A stretch of 64,000 bases of DNA from JAIBJN01 sp963830885 (GTDB lineage Bacteria > Actinomycetota > Thermoleophilia > Gaiellales > Gaiellaceae), in NCBI GenBank assembly GCA_963830885.1, contig CAWHOA010000018.1, forward strand, positions 1 through 64,000. Direction: 5' to 3'. Positions 52,714 to 61,586 of this stretch are shown here, piece by piece. How positions within the stretch are numbered: the stretch's first letter is position 1; the number at the start of each line of letters is the position of its first letter. Below the pieces are notes generated by a model, which was not told the DNA's origin, searched no databases, and was given only the letters and a program-made list of their open reading frames with translations. A program made the position numbers and the translations under genes.

Positions 52714-54324
52714 CTAGTCGCGAAGGACGTCCCGGAGCGGTCGCGTGTTGACGACGTCCGCCGCCGTCGCCCAGCCGCGACGTGCGGTCGCGATCGCCAG
52801 CTCCATGTTTCCGAGGCCGCGCACCGAGTGCGCGTCGGTGGAGGCGACGATCGGGACGCCGGCCTCGATCGCCAGCCGCACCTCGGGCCCGGACAGGTCG
52901 AGCCGGTCGGGGAGACCGTTCGTCTCCAGCGCGACGCCGGTCTCCAGGGCGACCTCGAAGACCGCCTCGAGGTCGAGCGCGTTCGGCGGCCGGTGGTTGA
53001 TGATCCGCCCCTTCGGATGGCTGAGGCAGCAGACAGCCGGGTGGCGCATGGCCTCCGTGACCTTCCGCGTGAGGGCTGCCCGCTCCTCGCGCTGGCCCGC
53101 GTGGAGGCTCAGCTGCACCCAGTCGAGCTCGGCCAGGACGTCGTCGGGCAGGTCGAGGCTGCCGTCGCGGCGGATGTCGACCTCGGTCCCGCGGAGGATG
53201 CGGAAGGGCGCGAGCTGCTCGTTGGCGAGGGCGATCTCCTCGCCCTGGCGCCGTAGCGCGTCTGCGTCGAGACCGGGCACGACCCGCACGTTCTCGGTGT
53301 GGTCGCAGATGGCGAGGTACTCGTAGCCGCGGTCGCGCGCCGCCGTTCCCATCTCGAGGACGGACGCCCTGCCGTCCGACCAGGTCGTGTGGCAGTGGAG
53401 GTCGCCGCGCACGTCGGCGATCTCCACGAGCTCCGGCGGCTCGCCGCGAAACGGCGCCTCGCGCAGCTCGGGCGGGCACCACGGAATCCCGAGCGCCGCG
53501 TAGAGGCTCTCTTCGTCGGGCGCGTCGGGCAACGGCTCGAGCGCCTCGACATACGCGCGCGTGCCGGTCGCCCGGACGAGCTCCGTCCCGAAGGTGTCGG
53601 GCCGCGGGGCCACGAGCTCGATGGAGACGCCCTCGACCGTGACGCCGACGGCGCGGCGGGCCGTGCGCTCGACGACCGCGACGATCGTCCCGAGCTTCTC
53701 GAACGCGTCCAGGGCGGGCTCGGGCGGCTCCGCGGCAACGACGACAGCCAGTTCGAAGGACGTGTCCGCCCAGCGGCGCGGATCGCCCGCGACTCTGCCG
53801 CCGAGCCGCTCGGCGATGTCCTCGACGAGTGCCCGAGCCCGGTTGAGCGTGAGCCCGCGCTCTGCTCGGCGCGGCTCGGCGGCGATCCGGTCGAGGATGC
53901 GCGCCTCGATCACCGGGCCGATGCCGCTCACCGAGCGGAGCCGGCCGGCGAGCGCGGCGGCTTTCAGCTCGTCCGGCGTATGCACGTCCAGCGCCCGCCC
54001 GATCTCGAGCATGCGCTGCGGCCCGATGCCGAGGAGGCGCCCGAAGCCGACGAGCTGCGGCTGCACCTCCCGCTCCAGCTCCTCGAGCTCTGCGATCGAG
54101 CCGGTCTCCACCAGCTCGGTCAGGCGCGCGGCGATGCCGGGGCCGATCCCCCGAAGCTCCTGCACGCGGCCGGCGCGCACGAGCTCGGCGACGGGTGCCC
54201 GCGTCTCTCGCACCGTCTCGGCGGCGCGGCGGTAGGCGCGCGCGGTGTAGCGCCCGGAGCCGGCCAGCTCGAGCAGGACGGCGAACGACTCCAGCCGCTC
54301 GGCGATCTGCGCGTTGTCGATCAC
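52714..54324 (-). CDS. PolX-like protein: HhH/Pol-beta-like region plus PHP phosphoesterase domain
   Basis: 536 aa from GTG 54324. The N-terminal helix-hairpin-helix half has RVQELRGIGPGIAARLTELV near 56-75 and LRSVSGIGPVIEARILDRI near 126-144. The polymerase palm region near 160-280 is diverged: expected catalytic Asp positions read SFELAVVVAAEPPE and GVSIELVAPRPDT, with no GDxD motif. The C-terminal PHP domain is intact: DLHCHTTWSDGRASV near 325-339, LAICDHTENVRVVPG, LRGTEVDIRRDGSL, CCLSHPKGRIINH, LETNGLPDRLDL and STDAHSVRGLG. It probably acts as a 3'-5' exonuclease or phosphoesterase in DNA repair, with the polymerase activity lost. Confidence 0.85.
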   Translation of the reverse strand: MIDNAQIAERLESFAVLLELAGSGRYTARAYRRAAETVRETRAPVAELVRAGRVQELRGIGPGIAARLTELVETGSIAELEELEREVQPQLVGFGRLLGIGPQRMLEIGRALDVHTPDELKAAALAGRLRSVSGIGPVIEARILDRIAAEPRRAERGLTLNRARALVEDIAERLGGRVAGDPRRWADTSFELAVVVAAEPPEPALDAFEKLGTIVAVVERTARRAVGVTVEGVSIELVAPRPDTFGTELVRATGTRAYVEALEPLPDAPDEESLYAALGIPWCPPELREAPFRGEPPELVEIADVRGDLHCHTTWSDGRASVLEMGTAARDRGYEYLAICDHTENVRVVPGLDADALRRQGEEIALANEQLAPFRILRGTEVDIRRDGSLDLPDDVLAELDWVQLSLHAGQREERAALTRKVTEAMRHPAVCCLSHPKGRIINHRPPNALDLEAVFEVALETGVALETNGLPDRLDLSGPEVRLAIEAGVPIVASTDAHSVRGLGNMELAIATARRGWATAADVVNTRPLRDVLRD

Positions 54325-54368
54325 GCCCGGACTATGCCGGGCGCGGCGCCTGCACACCCGGGGATCGT

Positions 54369-54374
54369 TAGCCT
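54369..54374 (+). promoter_or_regulatory. -10-like hexamer TAGCCT, leaderless type
   Basis: TAGCCT ends 7 nt before the ATG at 54382. The identical hexamer and spacing occur at 10199. Confidence 0.45.
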
Positions 54375-54381
54375 CCAGGGC

Positions 54382-55572
54382 ATGCAGCGCATCACGGCGC
54401 AGCAGCTCGCCGCACTCGTCCCCTGCACTGCGGAGCACGTTGGCAGGGTTGCGGAGCTCGGCCTGCTGAACGCAGGGGAGGACGGGAGCTACCCGCTCTC
54501 CGACGTCCACGTCGTCCGGCTGATGGCGGCCTTCGAGGACGCGGGGATCTCGCTCGAGGACGTCGCCCGCGGCGTTGAGGCCGGCGAGCTCTCCTTCCCG
54601 CTCGGGCTCTTCCTGCCCGAGCCGGTCGAGGCGACCGCGACCTACGCAGGGCTCGCCGACGAGCTCGGTCGCGACCCCGATCTCCTGAGAAGGCTCGGCG
54701 GTGAGCTGGGCTTTCCGCCGCCCGAGGACGACCGGCTCCGCGACGAGGACGCCGAGATGCTGAAGCTCGTCGTCTCGACGCTCGACCTGGCAGAGGACGA
54801 CGAGCTCTCGCGCTTCGCGCGGCTCTACGGCGGGACGATCCAGCGGCTCGTCGGCTCCGGGCTCCAGTTCTTCGACCTTTTCGTGCGGCAGAAGGTGGCG
54901 GACTTCGACCTCCCCAACGAGGAGAAGGACGCGCTCGTCTACCAGCGCGCGGGCGCGTACACCGAGCTCGTCCAGGGCCTCGTCTCATGGCTCCAGCGGC
55001 GGCACCGGGAGCGCGCCGTGCTCGAGTACCTCGTCGGCGTCACCGAGCAGTACATGGAGGAGCGGGGGATCACGCCGAAGCAGCCCAAGCAGCCGCCCGC
55101 GATCGCCTTCCTCGACCTCGCGGGCTACACGGCGCTCGCCGAAGAGCGGGGCGACGAGGCCGCGGCAGCGCTCGCCTCCGATCTCGCCGGCGTCGTGCAC
55201 GAGGCGGCGCAGACGCAGGGCTGCCGGCCGGTGAAATGGCTCGGCGACGGGGTGATGTTCCACTTCTCCGACGCGGGCACGGCTATCCGCGGCGGCCTCG
55301 AGCTGATCGAGAAGACCGAGAAGGCGGTGAAGGTGCCGGCGCGGATGGGGATCGACGCGGGCGCCGTCGTCATGCAGGATGGCGACTACTTCGGGCGCAC
55401 GGTCAACATCGCCGCCCGTATCGCCGACTACGCCCGCCCGCACGAGGTGCTCGTGAGCGACGCCGCGCGGGAAGGCTGCGGCGTCGAGGGGATCGAGTTC
55501 GAGCTGATCGGCGACGTGCCGCTCAAGGGCGTCGCCAAGGCGGTGCGGTTGCACAAGGCCCTGCGGGGGTAG
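54382..55572 (+). CDS. Class III adenylate/guanylate cyclase with N-terminal MerR-like HTH region
   Basis: 396 aa. The N-terminal 70 residues (MQRITAQQLAALVPCTAEHV, ending with DAGISLEDVARGVEAGEL) look like a MerR-type winged helix. An alpha-helical linker follows to about 230. The cyclase domain starts PAIAFLDLAGYTALAEER near 237, with the first metal Asp. PVKWLGDGVMFHF near 284-296 has the second metal Asp, with the upstream Lys. The transition-state Asn and Arg are in FGRTVNIAARIADYARP near 335-351, so it is likely active. It makes cAMP or cGMP. No membrane segment or sensory domain is visible. Confidence 0.87.
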   Translation: MQRITAQQLAALVPCTAEHVGRVAELGLLNAGEDGSYPLSDVHVVRLMAAFEDAGISLEDVARGVEAGELSFPLGLFLPEPVEATATYAGLADELGRDPDLLRRLGGELGFPPPEDDRLRDEDAEMLKLVVSTLDLAEDDELSRFARLYGGTIQRLVGSGLQFFDLFVRQKVADFDLPNEEKDALVYQRAGAYTELVQGLVSWLQRRHRERAVLEYLVGVTEQYMEERGITPKQPKQPPAIAFLDLAGYTALAEERGDEAAAALASDLAGVVHEAAQTQGCRPVKWLGDGVMFHFSDAGTAIRGGLELIEKTEKAVKVPARMGIDAGAVVMQDGDYFGRTVNIAARIADYARPHEVLVSDAAREGCGVEGIEFELIGDVPLKGVAKAVRLHKALRG

Positions 55573-55587
55573 GAGCGCAAGGCTCAC

Positions 55588-56153
55588 GTGGCCAAGCTGA
55601 TCTACTCCGTGATCGCCTCCCTCGACGGCTACATCGAGGACGACTCCGGCAAGTTCGACTGGGCTGAGCCGGACGAGGAGGTGCACACCTTCGCCAACGA
55701 CCTCGAGCGGTCGGTCGGCACTCACCTCTACGGGCGGCGGATGTACGAGACGATGGTCTACTGGGAAACCGCGCACACCGTCGCCGGCCAGCCGCCCTTC
55801 ACCCTGGACTTCGCGTGGATCTGGCAAGCGGCCGACAAGGTCGTGTACTCCCGGTCGCTGGAGACCGTGTCCAGCGCCAGGACGCGGATCGAGCGCAACT
55901 TCGACGCCGAGGCGATCCGGGAGCTGAAGGCTGCCGCTCAACGTGACCTGACCGTGGGCGGCCCCACCTCGCCGCCCAGGCGATCGAGGCCGGGTTGGTC
56001 GACGAGCTCGACCTCTTCCTCGCGCCGATCGTGGTCGGGGGCGGCAAGAAGGCCCTCCCCGACGGTGTCCGCGTGAAGCTGGAACTGCTGGACGAGCGCC
56101 GCTTCGGAAGCGGAATGGTCTTCCTCCGCTACCGCACCGGCGCGCACGCGTGA
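55588..56153 (+). CDS. Dihydrofolate reductase-like (RibD C-terminal) protein (frameshifted)
   Basis: About 188 aa joined across a -1 frameshift near 55968. It starts GTG 55588 with KLIYSVIASLDGYIEDDSGK, the family N-terminus (PF01872). HTFANDLERSVGTHLYGRRM and YETMVYWETA follow. After the shift AIEAGLVDELDLFLAPIVVG and FGSGMVFLRYR complete the reductase fold. The substrate is not folate in many members; an NADPH-dependent reduction is the family-level guess. It overlaps the alpha/beta hydrolase gene by 4 nt. Confidence 0.78.
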
Positions 56154-57066
56154 GCACGTTCGCGCTGATCCACGGCGGCGGCGGGAGCGCGTGGGACTGG
56201 CACCTCGTCGCCGCGGAGCTGCGCGAGCGCGGCCACGATCCCGTTGCCGTCGACCTGCCCACCGAGGACCCCGCGGCCGGTTGGTGGGACTACGCCGACA
56301 CCGTCGTCGAGGCTGTCGGCGACCGCCGGACCAGCCTGGTCGTCGTCGGCAACTCGCTGGGCGGCTTTACGGCGCCGCTCGTCTGCGCGCGGATCCCGGC
56401 CGACCTGCTCGTGCTGGTCGCGGGGATGATCCCGGCGCCGGGGGAGCTCTTCACCGACTGGTGGAAGAACACCGGCTACGAGGCGAGCGGGTACGACGAC
56501 GTCTTCTACCACGACGTCCCGCCCGAGCTGGCGGCGGAGGCCCAGACAAGGGAGCGCGACGAAGCGTCGGCAGGCGCTCGCAGCAGCCCTGGCCACTCGA
56601 GGCCTGGCCGGACGTGCCGACGCGCTACCTCCTCTGCCGCGACGACCGCATGTTTCCGGCCGAGTGGGCGCGGCGGCACGCCCAGGAGCGCCTCGGCATC
56701 GAGGCCGACGAGATGGACGGCGGGCACTACATCACGACGGCCGGGCGAGCTCGCGGACGCTGACGCTACGCGCGGGGATCTAGGTGGGCGCGGCGCCGTT
56801 AGCTGGCGACGGAGGCCCAGACAAGGGAGCGCGACCAGGCGGACAAGCCGCTCGAGGAGCCCTGGCCACTCGAGGCCTGGCCAGACGTGCCGACGCGCTA
56901 CCTCCTCTGCCGGGACGACCGCATGTTCCCGGCCGAGTGGGCGCGACGGCACGCTCGGGAGCGCCTCGGCATCGAGGCCGACGAGATGGACGGCGGCCAC
57001 TACGTCACGCTCAGCCGGCCGCGCGAGCTGACCGACCGCCTCGACGTTTACGCGAGAGAGGCGTAG
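56150..57066 (+). CDS. Alpha/beta hydrolase (frameshifted; 3' half tandemly duplicated)
   Basis: The N-terminal part reads STFALIHGGGGSAWDWHLVA with the oxyanion-hole HGGG near 7-12. The nucleophile elbow is VVVGNSLGGFTAPLVCARIP near 64-83. The frame breaks near 56555. Thereafter the 3' half (EAWPDVPTRYLLCRDDRMFP through MDGGHYVTLSRPRELTDRLD) occurs twice, about 275 bp apart. The second copy (56801-57066) is open and ends in a proper stop. The first copy carries the frameshift and a small deletion and reads GGHYITTA. The catalytic His is in GGHY. The intact ancestor would be about 250 aa; function as an esterase or hydroxynitrile-lyase-like hydrolase is open. Confidence 0.7.
56526..57066 (+). 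repeat. Direct tandem duplication of hydrolase 3' half
   Basis: Copy 1 is 56526-56760 and copy 2 is 56801-57066, both beginning near AGCTGGCG and ending after the GGCCACTAC region. They differ at about one base in ten, plus a deletion in copy 1 (the segment DKPLEEP). The unequal decay suggests copy 2 preserves the original 3' end. Confidence 0.75.
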
Positions 57067-57138
57067 CACTCGCCGCCTCAGCTCAGATCCCACGAACCGC
57101 GCGACGTTACTCCGGCAACAAGGCCGAGTCCCGGAGCC

Positions 57139-57798
57139 TTACTCGGGAACGACCAGACGGGCGAGCTGTTCCTCCGCGGCCTGGCGCGCATCGGCCGTGG
57201 CCTCGCCGCCGAAGAAGACGAAGAGGTCGACGTTCCAGTCGCCCAGGCGGGCGAGGAGGCGGAGCGCCGTGATGTTGGGCGGCTGACCCTCCAGCTGAGC
57301 TCCGGACGTGCGTCGGCGAACGAGAGCGGGAGCTCCGGCGGGGGAACTGGGCGTCGACGGCCTCGCTCTCGCCGGTCGGGAGGAAGGTCGCCTGGAGGAG
57401 GACGTCGCCCGTCTCCAACCGGCCGATCGTCTCCCAGGGAACGTGCCCGAGAAGACGTCGGGGCCGAGGGCGACGTTCGCCGCGTCGCCGAGGGCGCCTG
57501 CGGAGGGCTCGTAGCACCCGTCTGGAAGGTACTCCCAGCTCGAGGCCGGGAGGAACCCGGGTCCGGCGGCTTCGGTCGTGTCGCCCGACGCTCCGCTCGG
57601 CGCGACGAAGTACCCGAGGGCGAACGCGGCGCCGCAGCTGCTGACGCCGCGATCAGGGCACCGGCGATGCGCCATCTCGACCGGCCGCGCCCGTCGCCGG
57701 CCGAGCCCAGTGCCGCCTCGTCAGCGCGCTCGTAGTGGCACGGTCTGGGTCGCCCAACGCGTCGCGGGCGTCCCTCAGACGGTCTTCGAATCAGACAT
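57139..57798 (-). pseudogene. Membrane-anchored anti-sigma-like protein remnant (several frameshifts)
   Basis: Starting at ATG 57798, fragments in different frames read MSDSK, RLRDARDALGDPDRATTS, YERADEAALGSAGDG, and a membrane segment IAGALIAASAAAA/FALGYFVAPSGAS. The end, LARLGDWNVDLFVFFGGEAT to ARQAAEEQLARLVVPE, is a contiguous frame. At least three shifts are needed. It directly follows the decayed sigma factor on the same strand, the usual sigma/anti-sigma order. Whether it is decayed or mis-sequenced cannot be settled here. Confidence 0.5.
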
Positions 57799-58305
57799 GG
57801 TCCCTCCAGTTCGGTTCGTAGCGTCGGCAAGCGCCCGGCTGAGCCTGGAGGCCACGGCTCCGTACGCATAGGTCGCGGCGCCGGCGATCCCGGAGTGGAG
57901 GTACTCGAGCCAGTAGCTGAAGGGCCACGATGAACGGCTTCTCGGGCGCGAGGCGCGCGACCGCCGGACGAGCTCGTCGTCGGAGGCCCACTGGCAGTCA
58001 GGGAGAAGGCTCGTAGCGCGGGTAGGTGCGGCATGAACCGACCGGAGCAGGTCGAGCGCGTCCGTTGATAGCCACAGTACGCCGCACACGGGCGTAGAGC
58101 ACGGGCGTCTCTTCGTCGAAGTCGACGATTCGGGAGATGGCGCGGACGAAGGCCTACTGCGAGACCTCGTTCACTACAACGGTCGCCCGCAGACCGTGAA
58201 CGCCGCTCGCCAGGCTCCGTGCCAGTGGCGGCGGAACAGCTCAGTGACGGCCTCGGGCGCCCCGCGCTTCGCCTGGGAGACGAGCCGGCGTTCATCCGAC
58301 TCCAT
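57775..58305 (-). pseudogene. ECF sigma-factor remnant
   Basis: ATG 58305 gives ESDERRLVSQAKRGAPEAVT and ELFRRHWHGAWRAAFTVCG, a normal region 2 start. The frame then meets a stop, and the middle is garbled (EVSQ stop FVRAISRIVDFDEETP). The end, in another frame, is SYWLEYLHSGIAGAATYAYG followed by AVASRLSRALADATNRT, recognisable as region 4. Some region 4 residues are unlike functional factors, so at least part of the damage appears real. The adjacent membrane protein would be its anti-sigma partner. It lies divergent from the exporter at 58465. Confidence 0.55.
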
Positions 58306-58423
58306 GAATGGAGTACGGTCGGCGGGGGCTTCTCTATCCATCCGTGATGGTGCGGTTAACCGCACCATAGGACTCGCGCTCCCCGCCTCCCGGAATGGAC
58401 CCCGGGCCGGCATCGTTGCAGCC

Positions 58424-58437
58424 TGAGTGACTACTCA
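58424..58437. promoter_or_regulatory. Putative TetR operator 3 (upstream of second exporter)
   Basis: TGAGTGACTACTCA is a perfect TGAGT-N4-ACTCA dyad 28 nt before ATG 58465. The 12 bases AGTGACTACTCA occur identically on the minus strand upstream of the first exporter at 43175. Confidence 0.6.
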
Positions 58438-58464
58438 CAAGCCATAGCAGCATGGGAGACGGAA

Positions 58465-59905
58465 ATGACTGAAACCATGGCTGATCCCAGGCGCTGGAAG
58501 GCGCTCGCAGTACTCGGCATCGCGTACCTCATGGTCGTGCTCGACATCGCGATCGTGAACGTGGCGCTGCCGACGATCCAGACGGATCTCGGCTTCTCGA
58601 CCGAAGACCTCCAGTGGGTCGTCTCCGGCTACGCGCTGACCTTCGGCGGGTTCCTCCTGCTCGGGGGACGCATGGGCGACCTGCTGGGGCGGCGGCACGT
58701 ATTCATGGTGGGCCTCGGGCTCTTCCTCGTGACCTCGCTGCTCGCGGGGCTCTCGCAATCGTCCGAGATGCTCATCGTCGCGCGGCTCCTGCAGGGTGCC
58801 GCCGGCGCGATCCTCTCGCCCTCCGTCTTCTCGATCACGCTCGTGACCTTCGGGGAAGGCGCCGAACGGAACAAGGCGCTCGGAATCCTCGGCGGCATCG
58901 CCGGCTCCGGGGCCGCCATCGGCGTGCTCCTCGGCGGCGTGTTCACCGAGTACCTCGGGTGGCAGTGGATCTTCTTCGTCAACGTCCCGATCGCGGCGAT
59001 CGCCCTCGCCCTCGTCCCGCGCTACGTGCGCGAGAGCAAGGCGGACGGGATGACCCGGCACTTCGACTCGTTCGGCGCCGTCTCGGTGACCGGCAGCCTC
59101 ATGCTCCTCGTGTTCGGCCTCACCCAGGCCAACCGCGTCGGCTGGGGCTCGGCCCAGACGATCGGCGTCTTCGCGCCTCGGCCGTGCTGATGGCGGTCTT
59201 CCTCTGGAACGAGACGCGCTCGCGTTCGCCGCTCGTGCCGCTCACGATCTTCAAGCGGACGCTCACGGGCGCGAACGTCATCGGCTTCGGCCTGGGCACC
59301 GTGATCTTCGGCATCTTCTTCATGCTCTCGCTGTACATGCAGCAGGTGCTGGGGTTCTCGGCGATCCAGGCGGGCCTCGGCTACCTCGCCGTCGCACTGA
59401 CGGTCGTCGTCGCCGCCAGCATCTCGCAGGGGCTCGTCACGAAGTCGGCGTCAAGCCGGTGCTCGTGGCGGGGATGGCCCTGGTCACGGCCGGGATGGTC
59501 TACTTCACGCAGGTCTCGCCGAACGGCTCCTACGTGAGCGACCTCTTCCCCGGGTTCCTGATTATCGGCGTCGGCATGGGCTTCTCGTTCGTGCCGATCT
59601 CGATCGCCGCCCTCGCCGGCGTGCAGGGCCCCGAGGCCGGGCTCGCCTCCGGGCTCATCAACACGAGCCAGCAGATCGGCGGTGCGCTGGGGCTCGCGCT
59701 CCTGACGACCGTCGCCACGACGCACACCACGAGCCTGCTCGAGTCGGGCACGGCCCAGGCGGAGGCACTCACCTCCGGCTTCAGCTGCGCCTTCTGCGCC
59801 GCCGCCGGCTTCGGCCTTGTCTCGGTGATCACGACGCTGGTGGTGCTCCGCCAGGAGGACATCCCGGCGGCGAGCACCGAGCCGGCGACCGTTCCGGCCG
59901 GTTAG
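58465..59905 (+). CDS. MFS multidrug exporter, DHA2 family (two frameshifts)
   Basis: About 480 aa joined across frameshifts near 59182 and 59450. The first segment is LAVLGIAYLMVVLDIAIVNV near 13-32, with the DHA2 Asp. GGRMGDLLGRRHVFMVGL is motif A, and GVLLGGVFTEYLGWQWIFFV near 155-174 is the motif C region. LVPLTIFKRTLTGANVIGFG and GLASGLINTSQQIGGALGLA follow, all family hallmarks. GGGAGACGGAA precedes the ATG. The upstream TGAGT-N4-ACTCA dyad matches that of the exporter at 41741, so the TetR at 43217 may control both. A perfect palindromic terminator follows. Confidence 0.85.
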
Positions 59906-59914
59906 CGCAACAAC

Positions 59915-59944
59915 GGGAGCGGCCGCCACGTGGCGGCCGCTCCC
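59915..59944. terminator. Palindromic terminator after second exporter
   Basis: A perfect 30-nt palindrome, stem GGGAGCGGCCGCCAC paired with itself, begins 10 nt after the exporter stop. No U-tract follows. It probably ends transcription of the exporter gene. Confidence 0.6.
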
Positions 59945-59956
59945 CAGTCCGTGCCG

Positions 59957-60436
59957 TCAAGTACAGACCGGGCAGGGCACTGCCTCCGGCGCGTCCTCGG
60001 AGGCGGAGGAAAAAAAGAGGAGCCGTCCCTCGCCCCGTTGTCGATGACCTTCGTGGCGAAGGATTCCTCGCTCAGCCATCGACAGCCGCCGACGTGCACG
60101 CGGGCCTCGCGCAGGGAGTCGGTGATGACGAAGACTCCCAGCGGGAGCTCCTGCTGTTCGCCTTACGCCGAGAAGTAGCAACAAACCGGAGTCGGCTCCC
60201 CCGCGTAGATCCTGGCGAAGGTCTCAACTACCAGACGACAGATTTCCGCGGCGGAACAATCCGCGACCAGCTGGATAATACACGCCACTTCGGCTCGGAG
60301 TACGACGCGTACCGTGCCCGGACCGCGCGACTCATCCCCGGGGTCTATTGACGCACGCGCCACATGAGATTTGCCCCGCCCCTGGCTTACGGGGCATTGT
60401 TGGGGGAGCTCATCATCCCGTGCACGGAGGCGACTG
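59957..60436. other. Region with no convincing intact gene
   Basis: About 480 bp. On the minus strand a 75-codon open frame (59957-60184) includes an eight-base homopolymer (GGAAAAAAAG on the plus strand). Neighbouring frames read LPLGVFVITDSLREARVHVG, which may be part of a frameshifted small protein of unknown function. On the plus strand a methyltransferase-tail fragment lies at 60262-60351. A short GCCCCG/CGGGGC hairpin lies at about 60373-60395 before the next gene. Confidence 0.4.
60262..60351 (+). pseudogene. Isoprenylcysteine carboxyl methyltransferase-like C-terminal fragment
   Basis: The last 30 codons before a TGA read RDQLDNTRHFGSEYDAYRAR then TARLIPGVY. This resembles the C-terminal FGeeYxxYrxRxpRliP motif of ICMT/NnrU-type membrane methyltransferases. 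No matching N-terminal part with membrane helices is visible upstream. It looks like a leftover piece. Confidence 0.35.
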
Positions 60437-61579
60437 ATGGCTGACGCGGACAGCGGACTGCAGCTCCGCTCCACTCGTGAAGTCGGACGGCACGCTCGAA
60501 CTGTCGCTGGCGAGGTCCCGACCCCGAGCCGAAGCCGGAAGAGGTCATCGTGCGGATGGGAGCCTCGCCGATCAACCCCTCCGACCAGGGCCTCCTCTTC
60601 GGCGGGCCGACATGAGCACGGCCAAGGCCTCCGGCACGCCCGACGTCCCGTCGTCACCGCCAGGATCCCGCCCGCCGCGATGAAGGCGCTGGCCGGCCGC
60701 GTCGACCAGCCGATGCCGGTCGGCAACGAGGGCGCGGGCGTCGTCGTCGGCGCCGGGCGCCTCGCCGGAGGCGCAGGCGCTGCTCGGCAAGACCGTCGCC
60801 ATCCTCGGCGGCGGCATGTACGCGCAGTACCGCTGCATCAAGGCCGCGCAGTGCCTGCGTGCTGCCGGCGGGCACACGCCGGCCGAGGGCGCCTCCTGCT
60901 TCGTCAACCCGCTCACCGCGCTCGGCATGGTCGAGACGATGCGCGCGGAGGGCCACACCGCGCTCGTCCACACGGCCGCCGCCTCCAACCTCGGCCAGAT
61001 GCTCGTCCGGATCTGCCTCAAGGACGGCGTCCCGCTGGTCAACGTCGTCCGCAAGGCGGAGCAGGTCGACGCTCCTGCGAGGCATCGGCGCGACCCACGT
61101 GTGCAACTCGAGCGCGCCCACCTTCATGGAGGACCTGACCGAGGCGCTCGCCGCCACCGGCGCCACCCTGGCCTTCGACGCGATCGGCGGCGGCAAGCTC
61201 GCCGGCCAGATCCTCACCGCGATGGAGGCGGCGCTCAACCGGACGGCCAAGGAGTACAGCCGCTACGGCTCGACCACCCACAAGCAGGTCTACATCTACG
61301 GCAGCCTCGACCGCGGCCCGACCGAGTTCACCCGCACCTTCGGCATGGCCTGGGGCGTCGGCGGCTGGCTGCTGACGCCGTTCCTCCAGAAGATCGGCCC
61401 CGAGGCCGCGCAGAAGCTGCGCGAGCGCGTCGCCGCCGAGATCAAGACCACCTTCGCCAGCACCTACACGAAGGAGATCTCGCTGCGCCGAGGCGCTGGC
61501 GCTCGACGAGATCGCCGTCTACGGCAAGCTGGCGACGGGCGCCAAGTACCTGATCGACCCGAACCGCGACCTCCGCTGA
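60437..61579 (+). CDS. Zinc-binding-dehydrogenase-like MDR oxidoreductase (several frameshifts)
   Basis: About 380 aa in the expected layout, spread over several frames. ATG 60437 is the start. A GroES-like N-terminus gives MGASPINPSDQGLLFGG and GNEGAGVVVGAG. The cofactor part has FVNPLTALGMVETMRAEGHT, LVHTAAASNLGQMLVRICLK and THVCNSSAPTFMEDLTEALA, then ATGATLAFDAIGGGKLAGQI and YGSLDRGPTEFTRTFGMAWG. It ends DEIAVYGKLATGAKYLIDPN. It would be an NADPH-dependent reductase or dehydrogenase; no structural-zinc Cys cluster is seen. At least four shifts are needed. Confidence 0.7.
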
Positions 61580-61586
61580 GACTCGA

